The translations under genes were made by a program, and so were the position numbers. DNA of 64,000 nucleotides. Origin: Amborella trichopoda (taxonomy: Eukaryota > Streptophyta > Magnoliopsida > Amborellales > Amborellaceae). The stretch is taken from assembly GCF_000471905.2 (NCBI RefSeq), contig NW_006496884.1, positions 141,296 through 205,295 of the forward strand. Reading direction: 5' to 3'. The notes beneath the pieces are model-generated. The model was not told the origin of the DNA and ran no database searches. It saw only the letters and a program-made list of their open reading frames with translations. This document shows positions 48,201 through 51,770 of this stretch, in pieces. Positions within the stretch are counted from its first letter, which is position 1. Each line of letters begins with the position of its first letter.

Positions 48201-49544
48201 CGCCCTCCTGCCCATACGTCTTTGGACACTTCGAACAATTTTTTAGCCTCTCTCAATTAACTATTCTCTACAATTCCAACAAGCAAACCAGTGGGCTAAT
48301 TCTCTCTCTGCTCGATTTTATCTCCTTCTCTCTTTAATACAACAAGACTGGTGTTTATTATGTGGGTTCCAAGCTCAGGTGCATGGAGCTTAGAAATATT
48401 GAAAAATGCCTCTCTGTTTTCCTGTATCCCGATAACGAATTATCCTTCTTATACACATCAAATAATCTATCGATGGGGGGCAAATATCGTCTTGAGATAG
48501 CGCTCCTACGTGCTCGAAAACAATAAGAGTTCCAGTGCCCTATTTTCAAAATTGTATCATTTTCTGCCCCATTTCACCCAACGAAACTCCAATAACCCTC
48601 GCACGCCCACATAGTCGCATCCTTTCCCCAGCGAGCTTCCTATTTTGAGGAGCCCTTATGCTTTTTCTCTATTTTGCCTAATTCCCTCACCTCCCCCTTC
48701 TTCTAGAAAGTTTAAATCATTTCCTCTTATCTACTATGCTAAGCAATTAATTTAAGGAATAACCAAATTAACGTGACAATAAACCCAGACTTCTCATCAT
48801 TCAACTAGTATACTACAATTTCCAAACAATTGAAAAACATATTTCTTTTTCCGAATCTTTCAAAGGACAAATTCACTAACCGTTGGAAAACACAGCTTTC
48901 AAACCCTAAATTCCATTAAAACACAATAAAGTGAGAATACATGCCTCCGGTACAAAGGCAGCTAGAACTCGGCGCCTGAACTCGACAAACCGACTGCCTG
49001 ATCTGCCACAAAAAGCAAATATTAAATCAGTTTCATCTTTGGAGTGAGATAATAAAAAGGAAACGAATATTACATGAGTCAGGAGATACAGTTCCACGGC
49101 CGTGTCTCGTTATGCATCAAACATCCAAGAAGGATGTGAAAAAATGATGGCTCCGACAAAAACTAAGATAGACGGTGTTAAAATACATATAAAAGAAAAC
49201 ACTATTTTTATTTCCATAGTTTATTTTCAGTTTCCAGAATCACGTTCATCATGGTTGTGATTCTCAACCCAAAGTTTGGATCCGAAACTCATCTCTAAGA
49301 TTGATTTTGGAATTGGGGTACTCGTCAGACTCATCCAAACCTTACCCAGATAAAAATGGAATGGAGGAAGTATAAGTGTCGAGAGAGAGTGTGTGTGTTT
49401 TGTGATTTCTGAGTGGGAAAATTAAGGAGAATAGCACCTTTGAATTGAATAGGAAGAAGAGGTTGCTGTGAGGAGAACAGTTCTGGTTAAATTAGCTGAA
49501 GAAGAGCCGTTCCATTCCTCCATAACCATCTCTGCAACTGCCAT
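137..49544 (-). CDS. RUS3: RUS3-like gene (ROOT UV-B SENSITIVE / DUF647 family), 14 coding exons, 3' end off window
   Basis: Seen: 14 minus-strand exons whose reading phases join exactly. Conceptual splicing gives an N-terminus with EEWNGSSS, then FVPE followed by [128 protein letters not shown] and [15 protein letters not shown]. These are hallmark segments of the RUS family; the short N-terminus, the FVPE-GFP junction and the total length best fit RUS3. Known: RUS proteins carry DUF647; RUS1 and RUS2 act in UV-B response and auxin distribution, while RUS3 is little characterised. The visible part encodes 392 codons; RUS3 is about 440, so the last exon(s) lie left of position 1. Exon coordinates are given separately. 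The gene spans more than 49 kb because of transposons in introns 2, 5, 6 and 7. Assignment to RUS3 rather than another RUS paralogue is from remembered family features. Confidence 0.88.
384..424 (-). CDS. RUS3: RUS3-like exon 13 (41-bp microexon)
   Basis: 41 bp encoding [13 protein letters not shown], with one base at each end shared with neighbouring codons. Acceptor TGACAG at 425-426, donor GTGG. An upstream CAG at about 443 would put stops in frame, so it was rejected as acceptor. Confidence 0.85.
501..639 (-). CDS. RUS3: RUS3-like exon 12
   Basis: 139 bp encoding [20 protein letters not shown], then [16 protein letters not shown] and two bases of a methionine codon. Acceptor GTTCAG, donor GTAAGT. 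An internal GTAAGA at 528-532 could act as an earlier donor, but only the longer exon keeps frame with exon 13. Confidence 0.88.
640..2196. other. RUS3-like intron 11
   Basis: No coding segment recognised. It contains the foldback MITE at about 1028-1206; the remainder is unclassified intron sequence. Confidence 0.6.
1028..1206. mobile_element. Foldback MITE, same family as the copy at 57.15 kb
   Basis: The two ends are imperfect inverted repeats: the left arm around GGCCATTTAC and GGTCACAATTAATC pairs with the right arm around GTAATTGTCACC and GGTAAATGG. The arm core (a CAATCACC-like block followed by GATGTGAA) is shared with the element near 57.15 kb. No coding capacity. Boundaries are approximate and I could not fix a target duplication. 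Confidence 0.5.
2197..2289 (-). CDS. RUS3: RUS3-like exon 11
   Basis: 93 bp encoding [19 protein letters not shown] followed by [11 protein letters not shown]. Acceptor TTACAG, donor GTGATG. Ends with one base that completes valine of VLSP in exon 12. Confidence 0.9.
2866..2995 (-). CDS. RUS3: RUS3-like exon 10
   Basis: 130 bp encoding [20 protein letters not shown], then [20 protein letters not shown]: a likely hydrophobic membrane-associated stretch. Acceptor TACAG, donor GTAAGT. One base is carried into exon 11 to make the alanine of ANYKAVR. Confidence 0.92.
3150..3232 (-). CDS. RUS3: RUS3-like exon 9
   Basis: 83 bp encoding [15 protein letters not shown] then [12 protein letters not shown]. 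Acceptor CACAG, donor GTATAT. Phase runs 2 + 81 bases, ending at a codon boundary. Confidence 0.92.
3425..3655 (-). mobile_element. RTE-type LINE 3' fragment
   Basis: Carries the block TTTGGGGTCGGCTACACGAA and the following conserved sequence also seen at 9.36, 21.81 and 58.0 kb. The longer copy at 9.3-12.0 kb shows RTE reverse transcriptase in the same orientation. Only the C-terminal/3' portion is present. Confidence 0.7.
3691..3800 (-). mobile_element. tRNA-derived SINE candidate
   Basis: On the minus strand an A box TGGTCAAGACGG (3777-3788) fits the pol III consensus, and a B box near GTTCCATTCC (3734-3744) follows after about 31 nt. The sequence then runs into an A-rich tail at 3709-3720. 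A 7-bp repeat TATGTAT flanks it at 3684-3690 and 3801-3807 and may be the target duplication. Whether this is a known SINE family needs a library search. Confidence 0.55.
3808..5660. other. RUS3-like intron 8
   Basis: AT-rich intron sequence with no recognisable exon or transposon protein. A short GT run lies at about 4879-4890. Confidence 0.55.
5661..5744 (-). CDS. RUS3: RUS3-like exon 8
   Basis: 84 bp encoding [14 protein letters not shown] then [13 protein letters not shown]. Acceptor CTGCAG, donor GTAAGT. It begins with two bases completing a glycine codon and ends with one base of a threonine codon, as in the family [13 protein letters not shown] stretch. Confidence 0.9.
6068..6935 (-). 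mobile_element. Ty1/copia 3' fragment: RT end, RNase H, polypurine tract and LTR
   Basis: Reading on the minus strand from 6935, degenerate copia motifs appear (a [13 protein letters not shown] stretch, MHMPNS, LGYSDVN, then [10 protein letters not shown] near 6300), typical of the RT/RNase H end of copia pol. Next come a purine tract GGGGGGAG at 6225-6232 and a 157-bp LTR at 6068-6224 beginning TGTTAG and ending AACA. The pol part has many stops and the upstream half is missing, so it is a dead fragment. It lies in RUS3-like intron 7. Confidence 0.65.
6950..8310 (+). mobile_element. Ty3/gypsy remnant: LTR end, primer-binding site and partial gag
   Basis: LTR-like AT-rich sequence ends just before TGGTATCAAAGC at 7392-7403, a good primer-binding site for initiator methionine tRNA. 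The LTR part is clearly related to sequence at 21.64-22.57 kb (shared block GGAAAGCCAGATCCACTCAA). Partial gag follows from 7558. No protease or RT follows. The left boundary is approximate. Confidence 0.65.
7558..8310 (+). pseudogene. gypsy gag fragment
   Basis: Starts at an ATG giving [10 protein letters not shown], then a charged coiled-coil-like stretch ([13 protein letters not shown]), an [16 protein letters not shown] linker, and the gag core ending [11 protein letters not shown]. After a stop near 7899 the family signature continues degenerately ([28 protein letters not shown]) in shifted frames to about 8310. Gag would package element RNA; this copy is broken by stops and frameshifts and ends before the zinc knuckle. 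Confidence 0.65.
8311..9331. other. Unclassified intron sequence
   Basis: No recognised element. A minus-strand stretch at 8628-8819 ([14 protein letters not shown]) faintly resembles a retroelement gag N-terminus, but not enough to call. Confidence 0.4.
10179..10880 (-). pseudogene. RTE reverse transcriptase fragment
   Basis: Minus-strand frames encode [13 protein letters not shown] (about 10.8 kb), [13 protein letters not shown], then [40 protein letters not shown] and [13 protein letters not shown], a degenerate catalytic motif A region in which the usual D of DLEKAYDRV is N. These are the defining blocks of plant RTE RT. The YADD-containing part is not intact. At least one frameshift separates the two longer frames. 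Confidence 0.75.
10813..11627. mobile_element. GGGTC-rich hAT-like element inside the RTE LINE
   Basis: The left end AAAGGGTGGCAATGG and the right end TTACCACCCCTA are inverted repeats of the family seen at 19.97, 57.51 and 58.24 kb. Flanks GCCTTTCC (10805-10812) and ACCTTTAT (11628-11635) match at 5 of 8 positions, consistent with an old 8-bp target duplication. RTE reading resumes on both sides. The interior is AT-rich, with GGGTCC-type repeats near both ends, and non-coding. Confidence 0.65.
12015..12385. mobile_element. CCTAGGC-rich hAT-like element, 371 bp
   Basis: Subterminal regions are dense in GCCTAGGCG and its complement. Ends ATTGATTCAAAAAGCAG and, inverted, TTAGTGTTCCAAAAAACA are related terminal repeats. 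Flanks TTTTCCGC (12007-12014) and TTTTCCTA (12386-12393) match at 6 of 8. The same family splits the copia LTR at 34347-43585. No coding capacity. Confidence 0.6.
12804..13360 (+). pseudogene. LINE ORF2 RNase H domain fragment
   Basis: Encodes [22 protein letters not shown] (first RNase H aspartate region), then after a stop/frameshift [34 protein letters not shown] and [14 protein letters not shown] (second acidic and ADxL region). This domain would degrade the RNA strand during LINE integration. Upstream RT and endonuclease are absent because of 5' truncation. Confidence 0.75.
12806..13575 (+). mobile_element. 5'-truncated L1-type LINE (RNase H end only) inserted in an LTR
   Basis: A perfect 15-bp target duplication ATATACATTTTCCTT lies at 12791-12805 and 13576-13590, and a short A-rich tail ends the insert. 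The coding part matches the RNase H end of the full L1 at 22.58-29.65 kb. The 3' untranslated region includes two diverged copies of an ATCGGGC/TAAGCCC block. Insertion is within the 3' LTR of the surrounding element, so it is younger than that element. Confidence 0.85.
14047..14328. repeat. Tandem direct repeat, two units of about 146 bp
   Basis: Units start at 14047 and 14193 and share long identical stretches such as ATGAACGCCCATCAGGAATG and GGGTGATCACTTCAA. The second unit has small deletions. On the minus strand each unit has an open stretch containing [19 protein letters not shown] do not recognise it as a retroelement protein. Confidence 0.8.
15117..16150. mobile_element. Foldback element with about 140-bp terminal inverted repeats
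   Basis: Left arm (CATATAATCACTTGATGTTT, ending near 15258) and right arm (from about 16007, ending ACATCAAGTGATTGTATG) are inverted copies along about 140 bp with moderate divergence. Such long terminal repeats suggest a MULE-type or foldback element. It abuts the LTR element to its left and contains a smaller foldback MITE. No transposase. The target duplication is not clear. Confidence 0.6.
15290..15436. mobile_element. 147-bp foldback MITE nested in a larger foldback element
   Basis: Ends TTGATACTTCTCCCCATCAT and, inverted, TTGATACTTCTCACTATCAT continue into CACCTATAAAAAA and CGCCTATAAAAAA, so most of the element forms one hairpin with an AT-rich loop. Confidence 0.65.
16151..17499. other. 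RUS3-like intron 7, right-hand part
   Basis: AT-rich intron sequence with no recognised exon or element. The open stretches at 16600-17134 lack family resemblance. Confidence 0.5.
17500..17563 (-). CDS. RUS3: RUS3-like exon 7
   Basis: 64 bp encoding [20 protein letters not shown] followed by L and the first base of a glycine codon. Acceptor TTTCAG, donor GTATGG. One base is carried over to exon 8. The following intron, about 11.8 kb, holds the copia, gypsy, RTE and LTR elements between 6 and 15 kb. Confidence 0.9.
17889..19750. mobile_element. MULE-like foldback element filled with degenerate tandem repeats
   Basis: The ends are inverted: left GGGAAGGAAAATATCATTAC with ACACCTCAAAACGTGAGG and TTAAATCAAC; right, inverted, GGGAAAATTTCACTACG with ATACCTCAAAAGTGAGAG and CTAAATCAAC. 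Flanks CTCATTTTA (17880-17888) and ATCATTTTG (19751-19759) match at 7 of 9, fitting a 9-bp MULE duplication. The interior has about ten units of roughly 135-145 bp, each combining a GGTTAGGAAC block, its complement GTTCCTAACCCTGAACAAG, and a CATTTTGCTC-AAGTGGC block. No transposase. Confidence 0.65.
19966..20252. mobile_element. GGGTC-rich hAT-like element, 287 bp, perfect 8-bp target duplication
   Basis: Terminal inverted repeats TAGGGGTGGCTATGG and, inverted from the right end, TAGGGTTGGCAACCGG. Identical 8-bp flanks AGTGAAAG at 19958-19965 and 20253-20260. Subterminal sequence is rich in GGACCCGG/GGGTCCA; the centre is AT-rich. The 8-bp duplication and termini are typical of hAT non-autonomous elements. 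It sits close to RUS3-like exon 6. Confidence 0.85.
20366..20422 (-). CDS. RUS3: RUS3-like exon 6
   Basis: 57 bp in phase 0 encoding [19 protein letters not shown]. Acceptor TTGTAG, donor GTAACA. It sits 113 bp to the right of the 287-bp hAT-like element. Confidence 0.9.
20423..21639. other. RUS3-like intron 5, left part, unclassified
   Basis: No exon or transposon protein recognised. An A-box-like TGGCTCAGTGGTTAGAGC at about 20993-21008 hints at an old SINE, but no good B box follows. Confidence 0.45.
21640..22567 (+). mobile_element. gypsy LTR remnant, interrupted by an RTE fragment
   Basis: Sequence on both sides of the RTE fragment aligns with the gypsy LTR at about 7.0-7.4 kb, including GGAAAGCCAGATCCACTCAA and TATTTTCTCTATTNTCC. 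The primer-binding region is degraded. A local duplication of GGTTTCTAACACTTT lies near 22.33-22.38 kb. The full-length LINE inserted just downstream, so the order is gypsy first, RTE and L1 later. Confidence 0.5.
21783..22296 (-). mobile_element. RTE-type LINE 3' fragment inside a gypsy remnant
   Basis: Begins at the left with ATCATCACCAT and the conserved TTTGGGGTCGGCTACACAAA, then follows the same order of blocks as the copy at 9.36-10.05 kb (CCACCCATCCATCTCAACAT, CTACCCAACATTCCGCCCCA). Only the region after the reverse transcriptase is present. Confidence 0.7.
22800..26810 (-). pseudogene. L1-type LINE ORF2 (endonuclease, RT, zf-RVT, RNase H), inactivated
   Basis: Order on the minus strand: endonuclease start [20 protein letters not shown] and ILALTETKL (26.8-26.7 kb), [43 protein letters not shown] (26.1 kb). 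Reverse transcriptase follows: [68 protein letters not shown] (25.5-24.9 kb). Then zf-[23 protein letters not shown] and [18 protein letters not shown] (about 23.6 kb). RNase [42 protein letters not shown] (23.3-22.8 kb). Frames change repeatedly, so no intact 1,200-1,400-residue protein is possible. Confidence 0.85.
26830..29636 (-). pseudogene. L1-type LINE ORF1 (RNA-binding protein), frameshifted
   Basis: Minus-strand frames from 29636 give [20 protein letters not shown], then a DUF4283-like domain ([35 protein letters not shown], continuing in another frame with [20 protein letters not shown]). A cysteine-rich segment ([12 protein letters not shown]) marks a decayed zinc knuckle. The long C-terminal part (about 28.5-27.4 kb) is extremely rich in proline, serine and leucine. 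ORF1 proteins of this class bind the element RNA. Several frame changes are needed. Confidence 0.7.
28107..28147 (+). repeat. G-run cluster (possible G-quadruplex)
   Basis: Plus strand has consecutive runs of 3 to 8 G separated by single bases. On the minus strand this encodes the poly-proline part of LINE ORF1. Confidence 0.7.
29661..30262. other. RUS3-like intron 5, right-hand part
   Basis: Flank of the LINE; AT-rich with an A run at about 29826-29838. No further feature recognised. Confidence 0.45.
30263..30325 (-). CDS. RUS3: RUS3-like exon 5
   Basis: 63 bp in phase 0 encoding [20 protein letters not shown] plus Q, a conserved RUS segment. Acceptor ATCAG, donor GTAAAC. The next intron (about 9.8 kb) contains the full-length L1-type LINE. 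Confidence 0.92.
30436..30474 (-). CDS. RUS3: RUS3-like exon 4
   Basis: 39-bp exon in phase 0 encoding [13 protein letters not shown], directly continuing exon 3 as expected for the RUS family. Acceptor CTTCAG, donor GTAATG. Too short to be found by ORF length. Confidence 0.9.
30561..30620 (-). CDS. RUS3: RUS3-like exon 3
   Basis: 60 bp in phase 0, encoding [20 protein letters not shown], the most recognisable motif of the DUF647 family. Acceptor AAACAG, donor GTGATG. Exons 3, 4 and 5 lie within 360 bp and are the only compact cluster in the middle of the gene. Confidence 0.92.
31060..32470 (+). repeat. Highly diverged relatives of the copia LTR, with a partial tandem duplication
   Basis: Blocks at 31.14-31.26 kb (GTGTGGAGCGTGTGACGTGC) resemble the middle of the LTR at 33.64 kb. 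Two imperfect tandem blocks (about 31829-32165 and 32180-32470) each resemble the LTR 3' end (GGGGCAA, CTTGTGATAG, CCATTTCACCCACCAATTTCCAA). This suggests an old LTR of the same copia family duplicated at its 3' end. No termini are clear. Confidence 0.4.
31909..31978. repeat. Short tandem repeat, about 24-bp unit, three copies
   Basis: Units of the form GGTAGGGGCAAACATTTTTTT with small length changes. Confidence 0.75.
32471..33441. other. RUS3-like intron 2, left of the copia element
   Basis: GC-richer than surrounding intron. Contains a local direct repeat of CCCCCACGTACCATGCTTCACACC near 33.11-33.15 kb. No protein or element recognised. Confidence 0.4.
33447..34346 (+). repeat. copia 5' LTR, first part
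   Basis: Matches the 3' LTR at 47696-48470 with substitutions and several indels; this copy keeps extra segments near 33.9-34.1 kb and a GTGC-rich stretch (33683-33740) that is shorter in the 3' LTR. A hAT-like element interrupts it after CAAATAATC. Confidence 0.85.
35228..36166 (-). pseudogene. LINE ORF2 end: zf-RVT remainder and RNase H
   Basis: Single-copy flank left of the tandem array. Contains the zf-RVT end, [17 protein letters not shown] (RNase H start), [35 protein letters not shown] and [13 protein letters not shown]. Frames are broken. Same domain order as the full-length LINE at 22.6 kb. Confidence 0.78.
36167..42033 (-). repeat. Tandem array of a roughly 1.5-kb LINE ORF2 segment, about four units (A-D)
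   Basis: Units start at 36167 (A, incomplete because of the N gap), 37535 (B), 39034 (C) and 40534 (D), each beginning CCAATGAAAGGCTTGAAC, with a period of 1499-1500 bp; D ends at 42033. On the minus strand each complete unit encodes RT with [37 protein letters not shown] (catalytic YADD), NFLWSGEA, then a TAG stop after DKVCLPKY, and the start of the zf-RVT region. Units look about 95-98% alike by eye. All share the TAG stop. The unit joint fuses QAFHWT to the RT stretch that normally follows [10 protein letters not shown]. Confidence 0.9.
36963..37534. other. Assembly gap (572 N)
   Basis: Run of N inside unit A of the tandem LINE array. The missing part of a 1.5-kb unit would be about 700 bp, so the gap length is probably an estimate and could hide further units. 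Confidence 0.99.
42034..43181 (-). pseudogene. LINE ORF2: end of endonuclease and start of RT
   Basis: [20 protein letters not shown], then [18 protein letters not shown] sequence (43.07 kb), RFELAWLQE, linker, then RT start [60 protein letters not shown] and [12 protein letters not shown]. The last segment runs directly into unit D of the amplified block. Confidence 0.8.
43459..43514 (+). repeat. GGGGT pentanucleotide microsatellite and G runs
   Basis: About seven GGGGT units followed by GGGGGGCGGGGGG; a strong candidate G-quadruplex. Lies in the hAT-like element near its right end. Confidence 0.9.
43594..43721 (+). repeat. copia 5' LTR, second part after the interruption
   Basis: Continues from TATCGAAGGGGGGCAAATAT to CCAACA. 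It aligns with the last part of the 3' LTR (from about 48466) almost base by base, proving that the 34347-43585 block is an insertion. Confidence 0.85.
43739..44435 (+). pseudogene. copia gag (UBN2-type) fragment
   Basis: ATG at 43739 gives [15 protein letters not shown], then [18 protein letters not shown]. After a frameshift follow [32 protein letters not shown], and after another the core [56 protein letters not shown] and [19 protein letters not shown]. This order is the plant copia gag capsid domain. Reading ends at SNANL where sequence switches to the inverted pol; the zinc knuckle expected next lies 2.6 kb away on the other strand. Confidence 0.82.
44436..47062 (-). pseudogene. copia pol segment in inverted orientation (zinc knuckle, protease, integrase, RT, start of RNase H)
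   Basis: Minus-strand order from 47062 down: degenerate zinc knuckle (CHRLQNRDT), protease VDTGAT near 46.9 kb, integrase zinc finger [10 protein letters not shown] and CEVCEQAQ with HSDVCDL and [17 protein letters not shown] (46.5-46.2 kb), NGLAER and [13 protein letters not shown] region (46.1 kb), [45 protein letters not shown] and YVDDMLIFG (45.3-44.8 kb), then KEHWDAIS of RNase H at 44.44 kb. Stops interrupt it. On the plus strand just right of 47062, MGLEPIE and a stop look like the pol C-terminus in the original orientation. Confidence 0.85.
47063..47695 (+). other. copia 3' internal region in original orientation
   Basis: Starts with a remnant of the pol C-terminus ([10 protein letters not shown] then stop) followed by a non-coding leader to the 3' LTR, ending with a purine-rich ATAATGGAGGAAA. 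About 100 residues of RNase H appear lost at the inversion junctions. Confidence 0.6.
47696..48593 (+). repeat. copia 3' LTR
   Basis: 898 bp, TGTTAGTA to CCAATA, followed by the ACCCT target duplication. It is uninterrupted and serves as the reference for the split 5' LTR. Confidence 0.85.
48945..49002 (-). CDS. RUS3: RUS3-like exon 2, followed by a GC donor
   Basis: 58 bp encoding [19 protein letters not shown], the segment that precedes the GFP-S-VTPDY motif in this family. The acceptor is TGGCAG. The donor reads CCGGAG then GCATGT, so this intron starts with GC instead of GT. The following intron is about 18.3 kb and contains the whole nested copia structure. The exon ends in phase 0, matching exon 3. 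Confidence 0.82.
49438..49544 (-). CDS. RUS3: RUS3-like exon 1 (start codon)
   Basis: 107 bp. ATG at 49544-49542 begins [16 protein letters not shown]; ATGs at codons 6 and 8 are alternative starts. Ends CAA AG before a GT donor, leaving two bases that pair with the first base of exon 2 to make an arginine codon. Reading upstream stays open for at least ten codons without another ATG, so the start is chosen by the EEWNGSSS family match. It is separated from the divergent plus-strand gene by about 3.2 kb. Confidence 0.82.
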
Positions 49545-50477
49545 GGCAGCATTTGCAGAGACAGAGTCAAGTGTCCTGTATAAACAATAAAAGCGCCACT
49601 TAGTTTTTTTTGAGCGACTTCATCTCTAAGCTCTATCCCCCCACTCAAGTTCGCATGCTGTTATGCTCTCTGCGGAGGCACCTCTCTCTAACATCGATCG
49701 TCCGTTGTCAATAACTTACGGTTTAGATGAACTTGTTTCTTCGACATGACCACTTGGAGCACACAGATAATTACCATTTTTTGAGCTTAAGATTTTATAA
49801 TGGGTGGGCTTTGTATAGAGCCTAGGCTCTAAACAATCGAATTAGAGCCGACCTTTAAATAGTGTCAAGAAATGTTGCTTCTAACTCTAGAAATCTTTTT
49901 AATAGCCATTAAAATGTATTTTCATCTTGAGTAATAATCATACGAGATTCTCCCACGCTCATGTGTACAACACTTCAAATGATCACTATTAAATATGATA
50001 CATATCTCTAAATATGGTATAGATCTCTAAAAAAGTTAGGTGTAGGATTTGACTTTTCTAGAGATATGTTCCTAATTTAATGATGATCCTTTTGGGTTAG
50101 GGTCTCAAATGATCATTACTCTTTCATTGTTAGTTTGGATGTACCCAAAATTGCAATCCAAAAATCTTGTGAAATATATTTGAACCGTTTGGACAACTAC
50201 AAGATTTTATTAGATTTTTAGATTAAAATAAAAAGTATTGTTGTATCGAGGCAAAAGTTAACGTAAAAAGAATTAGAGTTGAAAATTTTTTTTTTATGAA
50301 AGTGCAGCTCTCACACCCCATATAAACCACACTTTATGACCCAACAACCCACACCTTAAAACCTCATAAACCCGAAATCTACTCTCTTTCTCTAAACTAC
50401 TTCAACCTGAAGTCTACTATCTCTCTAAACTACTGCTAGTGAGAGTGCTCCTATTTCTCTATCAATAACCAGTTATT

Positions 50478-50612
50478 GAGCTCCTCTTTCTTTCTCTAGA
50501 ACCATTATCTTGAGAGCTCCTCTTTCTTTCTCTATAACCAATCTCTTGAGAGCTCCTCATTCTCTCTCTAGAACTCGTGTCTTGAGAGCTCCTCTTACTC
50601 TCTCTAATTGCG
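50478..50612. repeat. 36-bp minisatellite, nearly four units
   Basis: Units begin with GAGCTCCTC at 50478, 50514, 50550 and 50586, exactly 36 bp apart, each with a pyrimidine-rich TTTCTTTCTCTAGAAC-like part. On the minus strand this yields an RERKRSSQD-like repetitive peptide, which I take as accidental. Confidence 0.85.
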
Positions 50613-51514
50613 TCAAAAATATTGCATTGCAACCTGCCACATGGACAGGAGAAACAAGCTAGGGTTTCTAAGAGGTTTTTAGGGCAAAGTCTTGAGAAGA
50701 ATCGAAGCATGAGGGCTTCACAATTTTACAATCGAATCATTATAAAAAAATTGTTTTGAAGTTCGATAAAGCCATCCATGGCAGGAATTCACAGCTTGTA
50801 AAAAGATTTCCAATATCATCTTAATATTGTTCCAAAAACAATTGTTTTAAAAAAGCATCATGTTTTCACAAAAAGAATCCCCTTTTGGAAAGATTTTGTT
50901 TTTGCAAAAACAATGGAGATCATCTGGAGCTTACAAAAAGATTTCCAAAAACAATCCCAATTTTACTCTCTCTCATTATCATTCTCCACTTGTAAATTGT
51001 TTTTGAAAAAAAATTGTTGTCCACTGAGCTTGCGACTCCTATACTTGTAAATCCCCTTCATGTTGAGGGAGAGAATCCTAGAGAGAAAAATATACTTTAA
51101 CACCCAAACGGCTTTATAATAAAAGAAAAAATGCTTAGTATTTTTTGCAATTGGTATTAGAAAAACTGTAATTTTATTGGATAACAATTTTTTTTTAGGA
51201 AAAGTATCCTATTATCTCATATTGTTAACTTCTATATCGTTTCCATATACGACTCCGACGCTCGATACATATACGCTCCGGCAGTATGTTCTAGACAATT
51301 TGCTCCGATTTTGCGCTCCGACAATATACTACTTGGAACAAATAGCCAGCGCCAATTGATTTTTTTGTATAAGAAAGGCATTTTTGTCAAAAAAATAACA
51401 ATGTTTTACCTTGGGCTTTTTGCGAAAAAAGATTGTTGTAGGGAAAAAAAAGTGTGAAAAAAGGTTTGGATCGGGGTAAGTTGCATATAATGGTTTTTTT
51501 TTTTTATAATTTTC

Positions 51515-51770
51515 TTGATTTTAACTGTGTTTTGAGTTTAAAAAATTATAATTAAATATGAAAATAGATTTTGAGATATTTATAATAATTTTTTATACCA
51601 AAATGACGTGCTATGATAAAATTTAGAGATGCGCTATAATTAAATTGTTTAAAGTTGCAACCCTATACAAACCAGACCCAGATAAAATAGATAGATATTC
51701 TACTTTTTCGAGTCGGATCAGGTTCCAAATTAGCTGCTGACCTGACCAGACCTGTTTCTATCCCCGACCG
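51515..51770. mobile_element. Diverged fragment of the GGGTC-rich hAT-like family
   Basis: Aligns with 11.28-11.63 kb in the other long copy (shared AAATAGATTTT, ATGATAAAATT, GTTGCAACC blocks), then GGATCAGGTTCC and CTGACCTGACCAGACCTG near the expected end. The terminus is degraded. Confidence 0.5.

Larger units (their letters stand above)
33447..48593 (+). mobile_element. Ty1/copia retrotransposon with nested insertions and an inverted pol segment
   Basis: A 5-bp target duplication ACCCT lies at 33442-33446 and 48594-48598. Both LTRs begin TGTTAGTA; the 5' LTR ends CCAACA and the 3' LTR ends CCAATA. The 5' LTR is 33447-34346 plus 43594-43721, split by a 9.2-kb insertion; the 3' LTR is 47696-48593, preceded by a purine-rich GGAGGAAA. 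Gag is on the plus strand, but the middle of pol (44436-47062) is on the minus strand. The element lies in RUS3-like intron 2, antisense to the gene. No primer-binding site is visible: gag starts only about 17 bp after the 5' LTR. Confidence 0.88.

Noticed and set aside
50478..50612. CRISPR-like regular repeat
   Set aside because: Units are contiguous with no spacers and the genome is a plant; it is a minisatellite.
50462..50710. 82-residue minus-strand frame with RERKRSSQ repeats
   Set aside because: Produced by the 36-bp minisatellite; no family resemblance or splice context.
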